This document shows, piece by piece, positions 26,101-32,710 of a DNA stretch of 64,000 nt. The stretch is from JALCLA01 sp965653565 (lineage in GTDB: Bacteria; Pseudomonadota; Gammaproteobacteria; Xanthomonadales; Xanthomonadaceae), in contig CBFHAI010000009.1 of assembly GCA_965653565.1 (NCBI GenBank), positions 1 to 64,000 on the forward strand. The letters are read 5' to 3'. The number at the start of each line of letters is the position of its first letter. Position 1 is the stretch's first letter. A model generated the notes under the pieces. That model ran no database searches. It had not been told where the DNA came from and saw only the letters and a list, made by a program, of their open reading frames with translations. Position numbers and translations under genes: made by a program.

Positions 26101-29100
26101 GCAGTGCACACCGTGTAAAGAATGCTGCACGCCTGATACTGGAAGCTGTCGCTCGTGCTTGCGGAACCATCGTGCACGTACTTGAACGTGCCGTTGTAGC
26201 CCGAGGACGGGCCGGCGAGCGTCAACGTGCCGTGCTTGGGACCGGAACCCAGCGGGAAGGCCCACAGCGCATCGCCATAGGCAAGCGTCGTTTGGTCGTT
26301 CGCGAGCACGCTGGTCGCGCCGCCGAGCAGTGCGGTGGCGGTGCCGCCGGTGCCGACCTGGATCGCGTCGCCGACCGCAGCGGGCAGGAGCTGCGGTATC
26401 GGGTCACTGCTGATGACCACCGCGACGGCAGCGGTCGAACAGGCGCCATGGCTGTCGCAAGCCTGGTAGTGGAAGATGTCCGTCGTCTGCAACGGCGAGA
26501 CATCGGTGTTGGTGTAGGTGAACGTGCCGTCGGGATTGAGCAGCATCTGACCGGCGATACCGATCATCGGATTCGGACCGATCGGCAGCGCGATCAGCGT
26601 GTCGCCGTCCGGATCGCTGTCGTTGGTCAGCACACTGGTCGCGCCGCCGATCAGTTTCGTCGAGGTGCCGCCCGGCAGGATGCCGATCGCATCGTTGACG
26701 GCGACCGGCAGTTGATCGAGCGGGCCGTTGCCGATCGTGATCGTCACGGTGGCCGAAGTGCAGACGGCATACAACACGCTGCAGGCCTGATATTTGAAGC
26801 TGTCGGTGGTACTGGAAGAACCGTCGTGCACGTACTTGAACGTACCGTTGTAGCCCGAGGACGGACCGGCGAGCGTCAACGTGCCGTGCTTCGGACCGGC
26901 GCCGAGCGGCAATGCCCACAGCACATCGCCATAGGCAAGCGTCGCCTTGTCGTTGGTCAGCACGCTGGTCGCGCCGCCGAGCAGTGCGGTCGCCGTACCA
27001 CCGCTACCCACCTGGATCGCGTCGCCGACCGCAGCGGGCAGGAGCTGAGGTATCGGGTCATTGCTGATGATCACGGTGACCAGCGCAGTGGAACACGCAC
27101 CCTTGGCATCGCAGGCTTGATAGTGAAAGAAATCTGTCGTCTGTTGCGGCGACACATCCGTGTTGGTGTAGGAAAACGTACCGTCCGGATTGAGCAGCAG
27201 GTTGCCCGCAATACCGACCATCGGATTCGACCCGATCGGCAAGGCAGTCAGCGCACCACCGCTCGGATCGCTGTCGTTCGACAGCACGCTGGTCGCACCG
27301 CCTACGAGTTTGGTCGCGGTGCCGCCGGGCAGGATGCCGATGGCATCGTTGCTCGCGACGGGAACCGGGTTGCCGCTCACCGTCACCGACAGGCTCGCAA
27401 CATTGTTGGAATTATTGGCGTCTCCGGCGTTGGAGACGGTGGCCTTGTTCGTAACGCTCGGCGCTGCGTCCGCGGCGGCGCTGGACAGCACATAGATCGG
27501 CGGATAGCTCGCACCGGCGGCGAGCGCATCGGATCGGGTGCAACCGTAGGTCGGTGGCATCGTGCATATCCAGCCGGAGCCCTTGATGGCGTAAGCCGTC
27601 AATCCAGCCGGCAATGTGTCGACTACCGATACTTGCCCACTGCTCGCCACGCCGCCGACATTGCTCACGGTAAGCACGAACGGCGCGCCGGTCTGTCCAC
27701 GGCTCAGGTTGCCCGCCAGGCTCTTGCTGATGCTCAGGTCCGACGGCGGTGGCGGTGCTACGGTGAGCGAGGCCGAAGCGCCGTTGGCGCTCGTTGCGTT
27801 GCTGCTGGTCACGCTACCGGTCTGGTTGACGATCGTGCCTGCGGCCGCGCCGACTACCTTGACCACCAGATCGCAACTCATTCCGGCCGCAATCACGCCC
27901 CCCTTCAGCGCCGCCGATGCGCCGGCGTCGGCTGCGGCGGCCGAGCCACCGCAGGTGTTGCTCACCAGCGCACCGACCGCGGCGTTCTTGAGCCCGGCCG
28001 GATAGTTGTCGACCACCGACACGGCCACGATGGGCTGGGCATTCGGATTGGAGAGGTGCAGTGTCAGCGTGGTGGCGCCGCCGAACGCGACGCTCGACGT
28101 ACCGAACGACTTCGATATCGTCGGCCGGGAAAGCACCGCGGGCACTCCGGAAGTCGAGATGAAAACCTTGCCCAAGGTGCAGGTGTCGTGGATGTCGCAG
28201 ACGACGTACTGGAAACTGTCGTCCGACGAGTTGGCACCACGGGTGTAGGTGAAGGTGCCATCGCTGTTGACGATCGCGCTGCCGTGCAGCGGACCGCCGC
28301 CGTGCAGAATGGCGGCGACCATCGCTTCGCCTTCACTATCCGAATCGTTGGCCAGCAGGCTGCTCGCGCCGCTCGCCAGCGTGCTCGACGTAGCTGAGGG
28401 CGCGACGACGATGGCGTCTGCCTGTACGGCCGGCGCGTGGTTGGAGGTGGTGTGGAACAGGACGGTGCCGGTAGCGCACTGGTTCTGCGGATCGCATGCC
28501 CTGTACTGCAGCGAATCGAAATATTGCGAGCCGTCGTGCGTGTAGCTGAACTTGCCATCGGCGGCGAGATCGGCTGTCCCGTGACTGGGAGGCACGATCA
28601 TCTGCAACGTCATGGTCTCGCCGTTGGGCTCGCTATCGTTGGCAAGAACGCTCGCATGCCCGCTATCGAGCACCGACACCGTGCCGCCCTGCAACACCTG
28701 GGCGGCGTCGTCGCCAACGTTCGGTGCGAAGTCCTGCGCAACCGTTGTTATCGCCACGCTGCCGGTGCTGCAGACATTGTTCTGGTCGCAGGATTTGTAC
28801 TTGAAACTATCGGCAAAGGCTCCGCCACCGTGCGAGTAGCTGAATGTGCCGTCCGGATTGAGGTAGTCGAGCGTGCCTCGTAATGGGCTCGAGCCAAACT
28901 TTGCAACCAGCCTTCCGCCCGTGCTGTTGCTGTCGTTGGCCAGGAGGCTCAGCTTTCCGGTGACCAGCGTCGTTGCGACGGTGCCCGGTGCAACGACGAT
29001 CACGTCGAGACCTACGGTCGGCTGCGCGAAGGCCGGCGAGGCGAACAGCATGAGCAGCGCGAGTCGTGTCGCGCCGCGCCTGATGCGATGGTTGATACTT

Positions 29101-29114
29101 GCGGAAATGCTCAT
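20151..29114 (-). CDS. Giant secreted repeat protein: cadherin-like and Ig-like modules, GFE tail
   Basis: A 2987-residue exported protein. The signal peptide is RLALLMLFASPAFA. Domain order: three cadherin-like (VCBS/tandem-95 type) modules, each with LxNDS and a YxxCD...C Cys pair; two DUF11-type modules (PTISKSFGTSSVAFGG, and LSISKSLAGNLSRGQ); nine cadherin-like modules in alternating pairs (NDAIGILPGGTSTKLIGGA and VGDAIQVGTGGTATALLGG); seven Ig-like modules (SGLPVSLTIDAAS, CxI...GxC); four more cadherin-like; four more Ig-like. It ends AIFRDGFED. It is probably a surface or biofilm adhesin. No RTX repeats and no C-terminal membrane anchor are seen, so the exporter is unclear. ATG 29114 precedes the signal peptide directly; the frame continues to 29312 without support. 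Confidence 0.9.
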   Translation of the reverse strand: MSISASINHRIRRGATRLALLMLFASPAFAQPTVGLDVIVVAPGTVATTLVTGKLSLLANDSNSTGGRLVAKFGSSPLRGTLDYLNPDGTFSYSHGGGAFADSFKYKSCDQNNVCSTGSVAITTVAQDFAPNVGDDAAQVLQGGTVSVLDSGHASVLANDSEPNGETMTLQMIVPPSHGTADLAADGKFSYTHDGSQYFDSLQYRACDPQNQCATGTVLFHTTSNHAPAVQADAIVVAPSATSSTLASGASSLLANDSDSEGEAMVAAILHGGGPLHGSAIVNSDGTFTYTRGANSSDDSFQYVVCDIHDTCTLGKVFISTSGVPAVLSRPTISKSFGTSSVAFGGATTLTLHLSNPNAQPIVAVSVVDNYPAGLKNAAVGALVSNTCGGSAAAADAGASAALKGGVIAAGMSCDLVVKVVGAAAGTIVNQTGSVTSSNATSANGASASLTVAPPPPSDLSISKSLAGNLSRGQTGAPFVLTVSNVGGVASSGQVSVVDTLPAGLTAYAIKGSGWICTMPPTYGCTRSDALAAGASYPPIYVLSSAAADAAPSVTNKATVSNAGDANNSNNVASLSVTVSGNPVPVASNDAIGILPGGTATKLVGGATSVLSNDSDPSGGALTALPIGSNPMVGIAGNLLLNPDGTFSYTNTDVSPQQTTDFFHYQACDAKGACSTALVTVIISNDPIPQLLPAAVGDAIQVGSGGTATALLGGATSVLTNDKATLAYGDVLWALPLGAGPKHGTLTLAGPSSGYNGTFKYVHDGSSSTTDSFKYQACSVLYAVCTSATVTITIGNGPLDQLPVAVNDAIGILPGGTSTKLIGGATSVLTNDSDPDGDTLIALPIGPNPMIGIAGQMLLNPDGTFTYTNTDVSPLQTTDIFHYQACDSHGACSTAAVAVVISSDPIPQLLPAAVGDAIQVGTGGTATALLGGATSVLANDQTTLAYGDALWAFPLGSGPKHGTLTLAGPSSGYNGTFKYVHDGSASTSDSFQYQACSILYTVCTAATVTITIGNGPLDQLPVAVNDAIGILPGGTSTKLIGGATSVLTNDSDPDGDTLIALPIGPNPMIGIAGQMLLNPDGTFTYTNTDVSPLQTTDIFHYQACDSHGACSTAAVAVVISSDPIPQLLPAAVGDAIQVGTGGTATALLGGATSVLANDQTTLAYGDALWAFPLGSGPKHGTLTLAGPSSGYNGTFKYVHDGSASTSDSFQYQACSILYTVCTAATVTITIGNGPLDQLPVAVNDAIGILPGGTSTKLIGGATSVLTNDSDPDGDTLIALPIGPNPMIGIAGQMLLNPDGTFTYTNTDVSPLQTTDFFHYQACDSHGACSVAAVTVIISDPAPPQTLPSAVGDAIQVPLGGTASTLIGGATSVLANDVAALSSGDALWALPLGSGPQHGSLVFNTPNGGYDGKFKYVHDGSATTSDSFQYQACSVLYAVCTAATVTITIGAGPADQLPVAVDDAVSVLPGGNATILVGGATSVLANDSDPDGGTLIASPIGPNPMLGTAGELLLNPDGSFSYSNTVVSPLHLADVFHYQACDSFGACDVATISVAIGVPLLTQTIDFTSMPPSTASVGGSYAVVAAASSGLPVSLTIDAASIGVCTIAGSAVAFTGAGSCTIVANQGGDATFAAAPSVTQIVTVAAAPGTIAQTIAFDSLAPSPAIVGDTYAVLATATSGLPVALNLDAASVGVCTIAGSTVTFIGTGACVITANQAGDVNFAAAPQVTQVVLVGAAQGTSSQTITINSLAPAPAIAGGTYEPSASASSGLPVSLTIDSSSAGICTIIGSTITFIGAGSCTILANQGGDATFAAAPQVTQVVLVEAAQGTTAQTITIDSTAPNPAIVGGTYHVLATASSGLPVSLTIDAASTGVCTITGSTVTFIGAGSCVIAANQGGDGTFAAAPQITQVVLVAAAPGTTAQTITIASAAPSPAVVGGTYGVLATASSGLPVSLTIDAASTSVCTITGSSVTFIGTGGCVIVANQGGNATFAAAPQVTQVVLVEVAQGTTSQTITIGSIAPNPALIGGIYNVLATASSGLPVALTIDAASAGVCTIAGSSVAFIATGNCVIVVNQAGDAAFAAAPQVTQVVIVETAQGETVQAVTIHSNPPLPAVVGSTYGVLATASSGLPVALTIDAASSGACTIQGSLVTFIGTGTCTVHADQSGDATFSAAPQATQSFAITSPPTLAMPQASDDAFTVHRGGSFNTATGARFSDSYTSVLGNDRGTSLTAVLVTPPAHAASITLDADGTLTYLNNGNAAATDSFTYNACDAQNECSLAVVFVTIVDNGTTLPPANDEPPLAADDAFDIAAAGTLDTTAAGVLRNGYSSVLANDRGQGLKAVLLAPPAHATAGFALNPNGTFSYSHNGDNAVNDRFVYEACEANGACSVAAVLISILPEGTELPPVDDDAPLAVDDALQLAPGSLADTSLAGGATLIGGARSVLSNDIGQGLKTAIVLTEPAHASLFQLRADGTVVYRHANDGSTSDSFSYQACNAHASCSPAIVRIVIEPGTNDDRAPVAADDFIVVAAGGSANTLTDGATSVLANDTDADGDVLHAIVLSQPQHGSVSFGPDGGFHYIHAGDGAAADSFAYEACDPDGACSSATVWVDATGVQGETAQSISFGSTAPDPALIGSTYEAIATATSALPVALTIDAASSAVCTIVGTTVAFIGAGDCVIVANQGGNATFAAAPPVTQSIAVAAASGTTAQTITITSTAPNPAVVGGTYNVAATASSGLPVALTIGAASSAVCKITGSTVTFIGAGSCAIFANQSGNAVFAAAPQVTQAFAILAAPLPVAQTITITSTAPNPAIVGGTYTVAATASSGLPVALTIAATSSSVCTIAGATVTFIGAGNCTVVANQAGNAAFLAAPQATQVVLVDAAQGTAGQTITIDSTPPAPAIAGGTYAVSATATSGLPVTLAIDAASSAVCAISGSTVTFLAAGNCMIVASQGGSANFAAALPVTQTVDIQPAGNAIFRDGFED
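25135..27096. repeat. 654-bp tandem repeats inside the giant gene
   Basis: Three successive units start at 25135, 25789 and 26443 (the common anchor is GCGCCATGGCTGTCGCAAGC). The period of 654 bp equals 218 codons, that is, one pair of cadherin-like modules. By eye, about 25208-26094 and 25862-26748 are identical, while the outer edges and the third unit's second half have diverged. Weaker copies continue on both sides. Such identity implies recent duplication or gene conversion and invites slippage or copy-number change. Confidence 0.9.
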
Positions 29115-29539
29115 GTTTCGCCCCGGAATTTCTCGGATTTGATTGCACAGCAGCGTGATTCCGCACTGGGCAGGACGCTGATAGATGGTCAGTGGCGCTG
29201 AAGTGCTGAATCGACGAACGCTCGGTAAAAACAGAGCCGCTTCGTCGACAAGACATGACAGCCATCCTCCCTGACCAACCGTGAAACGCACGAACGCGGC
29301 TCGCTTCGACATTCAATTTCCTGCAACGTGGTTGCACACGGCGTGGCGATGCGCGCCGACGCGCCGGATTACCAGAAGAGAATTTGCGCATCCCGTTGCA
29401 GGCGTTGCGCGGCAGCTGCCGGATACAACGCGGCCGCGGACCAAGTGCACCGGTCGCGGGCACGATCGCGCCCGACTGAATGCAGCATTGCGCCCGGCCG
29501 ATGCGAGGACGTCCGCATTGCGCGGGCGTCCTTGTTTGC
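29115..29539. other. Spacer upstream of the giant gene
   Basis: 425 bp between two minus-strand secreted-protein genes. It should hold the promoter of the giant gene; I could not assign -35/-10 boxes with confidence. The open frames on the plus strand here have no recognisable product. The only structure seen is the hairpin at 29507-29531. Confidence 0.4.
29507..29531. terminator. Hairpin after the 562-residue beta-helix gene
   Basis: The 10-bp stem GGACGTCCGC/GCGGGCGTCC (one G-T pair) has a 5-base loop and begins 9 bases beyond the minus-strand stop at 29540. This is a plausible terminator, lacking a T-run. Confidence 0.45.
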
Positions 29540-31228
29540 TTACTCGAAGCCGTTTGCGAAAATGAACTCGCCCGACACGTATTCGAAGGCGCCCACATCG
29601 ATGTGCGAATCCTGCGATCGAAGCGCCGTCGTGTCGAATCCGGCGACACCGGTGGGATGATTGCCGCCGGCGACGATGGCGCCGTTCAACGCGACACCGC
29701 CATCGATCAGCGGCGAGCCGCCGAGCAGGGACAGGTCGTGCTGCGCATGATCGACGAAGCCCGGGTCGTTGTTGCCCGCAGCCAGGTTGCTGTCCCAACC
29801 GTTCACTACGGCGCCCGGAACGAGGTGGCCGAGCCAGAAAGGAGCCGCGTTGGGCGAGATCCAGTTATTGGCAAGGTTCACCATGCCGTTCTCGATACTC
29901 ACCGCTATCACCTTGCCCGGCTTGTTCGGATTCGTGGGCGGGGCGTAGAACACGTTGTTACGTGCTTCGACCACCGTTGCCGGATCGCTCAGGCGAAACA
30001 GATACACCGTGGCGTAGGCGCCGCTGGTGGCATTGCCGCGCACCACGACCGTATTGTTGTAGAAGAAATAGGTGCCTTTCCTGTAGTGCTCTTCGATGCC
30101 GCTGTCGCCGCCGTATTTGGAGAGCAGTGTCGTGTTGCGGTCGGGAATGTCGAAGACGTTTCCGTAAACGCGGGTCGTCGCGTAGTCGGGCTCGTCGTAG
30201 ATGAGGCCCACGCCACCGGTGGCATCGACCAGGTGCAACGGTATGCCGCAGTTCGATGCGAAATGGTTGTAGCGCACGATCAGACCGGACGATCGGTCCT
30301 TCAAACAATCGCCATGCGCGCCCGGCTTGATGTCGCCGAAGGCGTTGTACTGGAAGATGATGCCACGCGCCTCGGAGTAGCTGTTGTGCTCCGAATAGCC
30401 GCCGCTGCCGCCCACGCCGGTCAAAACGCTATTGCCGTAGAACCAGTTCCCTTCCACAAGGATGTCCTGCGACAGTTCCGCCGCCGAGCCTTGACCGCCG
30501 TTTTTGGAATTGATGAAAAGCCCGTTGCCGCAGTTGTGCAGAATGTTGTTCTTCAGCACCAGATGCGCACCGGCTTCGACGTTCAGGCACGCAGTGAAGG
30601 CGACGTAAGTCGACGGCGAATTCGTCTTGCCGTCGATGAACGGTTCGCCGAAGTTGGCATTGCGGATTTCAAGGTTCTCGATCGACAGGTAGCCGGCCGG
30701 GCCTGCACTGAAGGTGCGGCCATACTGTGCCGATACGGTGACGAGCCCGAGACGATAGAGCGCCCGGTTCTCCTGTGCATTGTTGTTTTCGTAGTACTGC
30801 AACGAGCGCGGCGCTTGTCCGGGCAGCGTTTCCAGCTGGGTGGCGTTGGTGCCGTCGATGATCGGCAGCGCGCCGGTCATCGGATCGGAAACGCCGACGA
30901 TGCGCATGAACCGCGTCGGCGCGCTCGGTGCGATATCGGTGCCGGCCGAGGCCAGGATCATTTCGTAGTACGGTGTTGGCCGCGCATGGATCCTTACCGT
31001 GTCGCAGCCCTTGAACTGGCTCCACGGGAGCTGCTTCAAGGCCGTGTACGGATGCCCGCTGCCTTCGGCGCCGACATCGTAATAGTTGATCGTCGCGCAG
31101 CCCGATTGGTCGGCCGTCATCGTGGGTGTTGCGGCCCGCGTCATCGTGGAGACCTGGGCCCAGGCCGGTAGCGCGGCGGCCAGTACGAGAAGCGAAAGGA
31201 TTCGTGCGACGGCGCGCGCGCTGGTCAT
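29540..31228 (-). CDS. Secreted right-handed beta-helix protein, GFE tail
   Basis: A 562-residue exported protein. The signal peptide ends LPAWA (about residue 24). The body is a parallel beta-helix with repeated N-N-x-x and G-N-x-F/V turns (LVLKNNILHNCGNGLFINS, GNWFYGNS, RYNHFASNCG), resembling pectate-lyase-like or choice-of-anchor-Q proteins. Near the end is HIDVGAFEYVSG, the anchor-Q signature, and the last residues are FIFANGFE. No catalytic residues could be assigned; carbohydrate binding or cleavage is the family expectation. AGGG lies 8 bases before the ATG. Confidence 0.85.
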   Translation of the reverse strand: MTSARAVARILSLLVLAAALPAWAQVSTMTRAATPTMTADQSGCATINYYDVGAEGSGHPYTALKQLPWSQFKGCDTVRIHARPTPYYEMILASAGTDIAPSAPTRFMRIVGVSDPMTGALPIIDGTNATQLETLPGQAPRSLQYYENNNAQENRALYRLGLVTVSAQYGRTFSAGPAGYLSIENLEIRNANFGEPFIDGKTNSPSTYVAFTACLNVEAGAHLVLKNNILHNCGNGLFINSKNGGQGSAAELSQDILVEGNWFYGNSVLTGVGGSGGYSEHNSYSEARGIIFQYNAFGDIKPGAHGDCLKDRSSGLIVRYNHFASNCGIPLHLVDATGGVGLIYDEPDYATTRVYGNVFDIPDRNTTLLSKYGGDSGIEEHYRKGTYFFYNNTVVVRGNATSGAYATVYLFRLSDPATVVEARNNVFYAPPTNPNKPGKVIAVSIENGMVNLANNWISPNAAPFWLGHLVPGAVVNGWDSNLAAGNNDPGFVDHAQHDLSLLGGSPLIDGGVALNGAIVAGGNHPTGVAGFDTTALRSQDSHIDVGAFEYVSGEFIFANGFE

Positions 31229-31350
31229 GGGAAAACCCTGGGAAGATCGAGCGTGCTACCGGGACGGCGCAGGCGCGGGAACGGATGCGGAGGGATCGAA
31301 AACCCTGATGGCGCCGCGAACGGCGCGCAATGTCGACGTGCGCGTACCGA

Positions 31351-31710
31351 TCAATGATCGGTACGCGGCGCATCCAGGCAATGCCGCTGCGAGGCGCAGC
31401 CGGAATAGTCTTCCGACAGCACGCGCCAGCTTCCGGCATAACGGCGCAGCACCACGCGCCCGCAAACGCTGGAATCGTCGATGCGCCCAGCCACTTCCAG
31501 CGTGGCGTCGTCGCCATCGATCGAACATGCACCGATGCGCACCTCGCGCGGCCGGCGCACGGTCTGCTGACCGATGATGCCGTTGTTCAAACCCCAGATC
31601 GACGTGAGATTGCCGGCCAGGTGTTTGATGTAGGCGACCACCGGGGCGCTGGCGAGGTCGCTGGTGGAATCGGCCGCAGCGGGTGCGGTCGGTGACTGGA
31701 GGGAGGGCAT
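31351..31710 (-). CDS. Hypothetical protein
   Basis: A 119-residue protein with no recognised domain and no signal peptide. Four Cys residues sit in the C-terminal half (GACSIDGD, SSVCGRVVLRRYAG, CASQRHC). The second half looks like a small beta-rich domain (SWRVLSEDYSG). The ribosome binding site is weak. It is divergent from the ECF sigma gene across a 279-bp spacer that must hold both promoters. Coding is supported by protein-like composition only. Confidence 0.5.
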   Translation of the reverse strand: MPSLQSPTAPAAADSTSDLASAPVVAYIKHLAGNLTSIWGLNNGIIGQQTVRRPREVRIGACSIDGDDATLEVAGRIDDSSVCGRVVLRRYAGSWRVLSEDYSGCASQRHCLDAPRTDH

Positions 31711-31989
31711 CGCGATTCGTCTCGGCTGGATGATGTTTTTCAGTGGAACGCCGTTTGCGCGGCCGCTTGGACATTCACACCGCTGTGCCGCGGCTATACC
31801 GCGCCGTTGGAAACACGCGTCGATAGCGCGAAACGAGATGTCACCATTGCTTGCAATTGGAGTCGCAATGCATCGGGCTCATTGCCGAAGTATCCGCGCC
31901 GCGTGCACCACGGTTTTCAGGTGTTTTCCGCTTGCGCCGCGCTTTCGCGTTGCGACCGGCCACCACCGTCCACGTGACATACTTGCGCC

Positions 31990-32568
31990 ATGCCCGAACA
32001 CAACGCGTTGGACTCCAACGACCTGACCGCCCTGCTGAACAAGGGCATGGCGGGCGACGCCGAAGCGAACGAGCGCGCGTTCGAACTGGTCTATGCCGAA
32101 TTGCGGCGCAGTGCGCAGCGGCAGATGCGCCGCGACAGCAGCCCGCTGACGCTCAGCCCGACGGCCCTGGTCAACGAGGTGTACATCAAACTGAACGACG
32201 GTGTCGGGCACGCCGTCAACGACCGGGTGCATTTTTTCTCGCTGGCCGCGCGCGCCATGCGGCAGGTGCTGCTCGATCACCAGCGCAAGAAGCAGGCGGT
32301 CAAGCGCGGCGGGCAGGATGTGCGGATCGAACTGACCGCCGATGCCTTCGCCAGCGATGCGGAGAATCTCGACTACTTCGCGCTCGACCAGGCGCTCGAC
32401 TCGTTGCGTGCGATCGACGCGCGCGCCACCCAGGTCATCGAGTTGCACTTCTTCACCGGCCTGAATTTTTTCGAGATCGCCGATCTGCTGGGCGTCAGCG
32501 ACAAAACCGCACGCCGCGACTGGGATAGCGGGCGCGCGTTCCTGCTGTCGCAGCTTTCGGCGCGCTGA
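31990..32568 (+). CDS. ECF-type sigma factor (kinase-linked subgroup)
   Basis: A 192-residue RNA polymerase sigma factor. Region 2 spans about residues 25-95 (ERAFELVYAELRRSAQR, SPTALVNEVYIKL, HFFSLAARAMRQVLLDHQRK). Region 4 spans about 130-190 (LDSLRAIDARATQVIELHFF, GLNFFEIADLLGVSDKTARR), a helix-turn-helix for -35 recognition. It matches the ‘ECF subfamily’ (TIGR02999-like), in which the acidic core-binding residues of region 2.2 are replaced by neutral ones (PTALVNEVY). No anti-sigma gene is present; a Ser/Thr kinase gene follows 142 bp downstream, the arrangement of kinase-activated ECF43-type sigma factors. Confidence 0.9.
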   Translation: MPEHNALDSNDLTALLNKGMAGDAEANERAFELVYAELRRSAQRQMRRDSSPLTLSPTALVNEVYIKLNDGVGHAVNDRVHFFSLAARAMRQVLLDHQRKKQAVKRGGQDVRIELTADAFASDAENLDYFALDQALDSLRAIDARATQVIELHFFTGLNFFEIADLLGVSDKTARRDWDSGRAFLLSQLSAR

Positions 32569-32710
32569 TCCGGCGAATCACCGGCAGTCCGATCAGCAGG
32601 AAGAGCCGGCAACGCACTTCGGTGCGCTGCATGGACATTGCATTTCTCCATTGGACTCGGCGCCGCAGCGGGCCGACACTCGCCTCCCAACGCCGCGCAA
32701 TCAGGTCGCC

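Noticed and set aside
25135..27096. CRISPR array or VNTR outside a gene
   Set aside because: The period is 654 bp and in frame with protein modules; there are no short repeats with unique spacers.
24864..28397. A 1177-codon plus-strand open frame
   Set aside because: It is exactly antisense to the giant repeat gene, its translation is Arg/Asp/Gly-rich with no known domains, and its repeats mirror those of the real gene.
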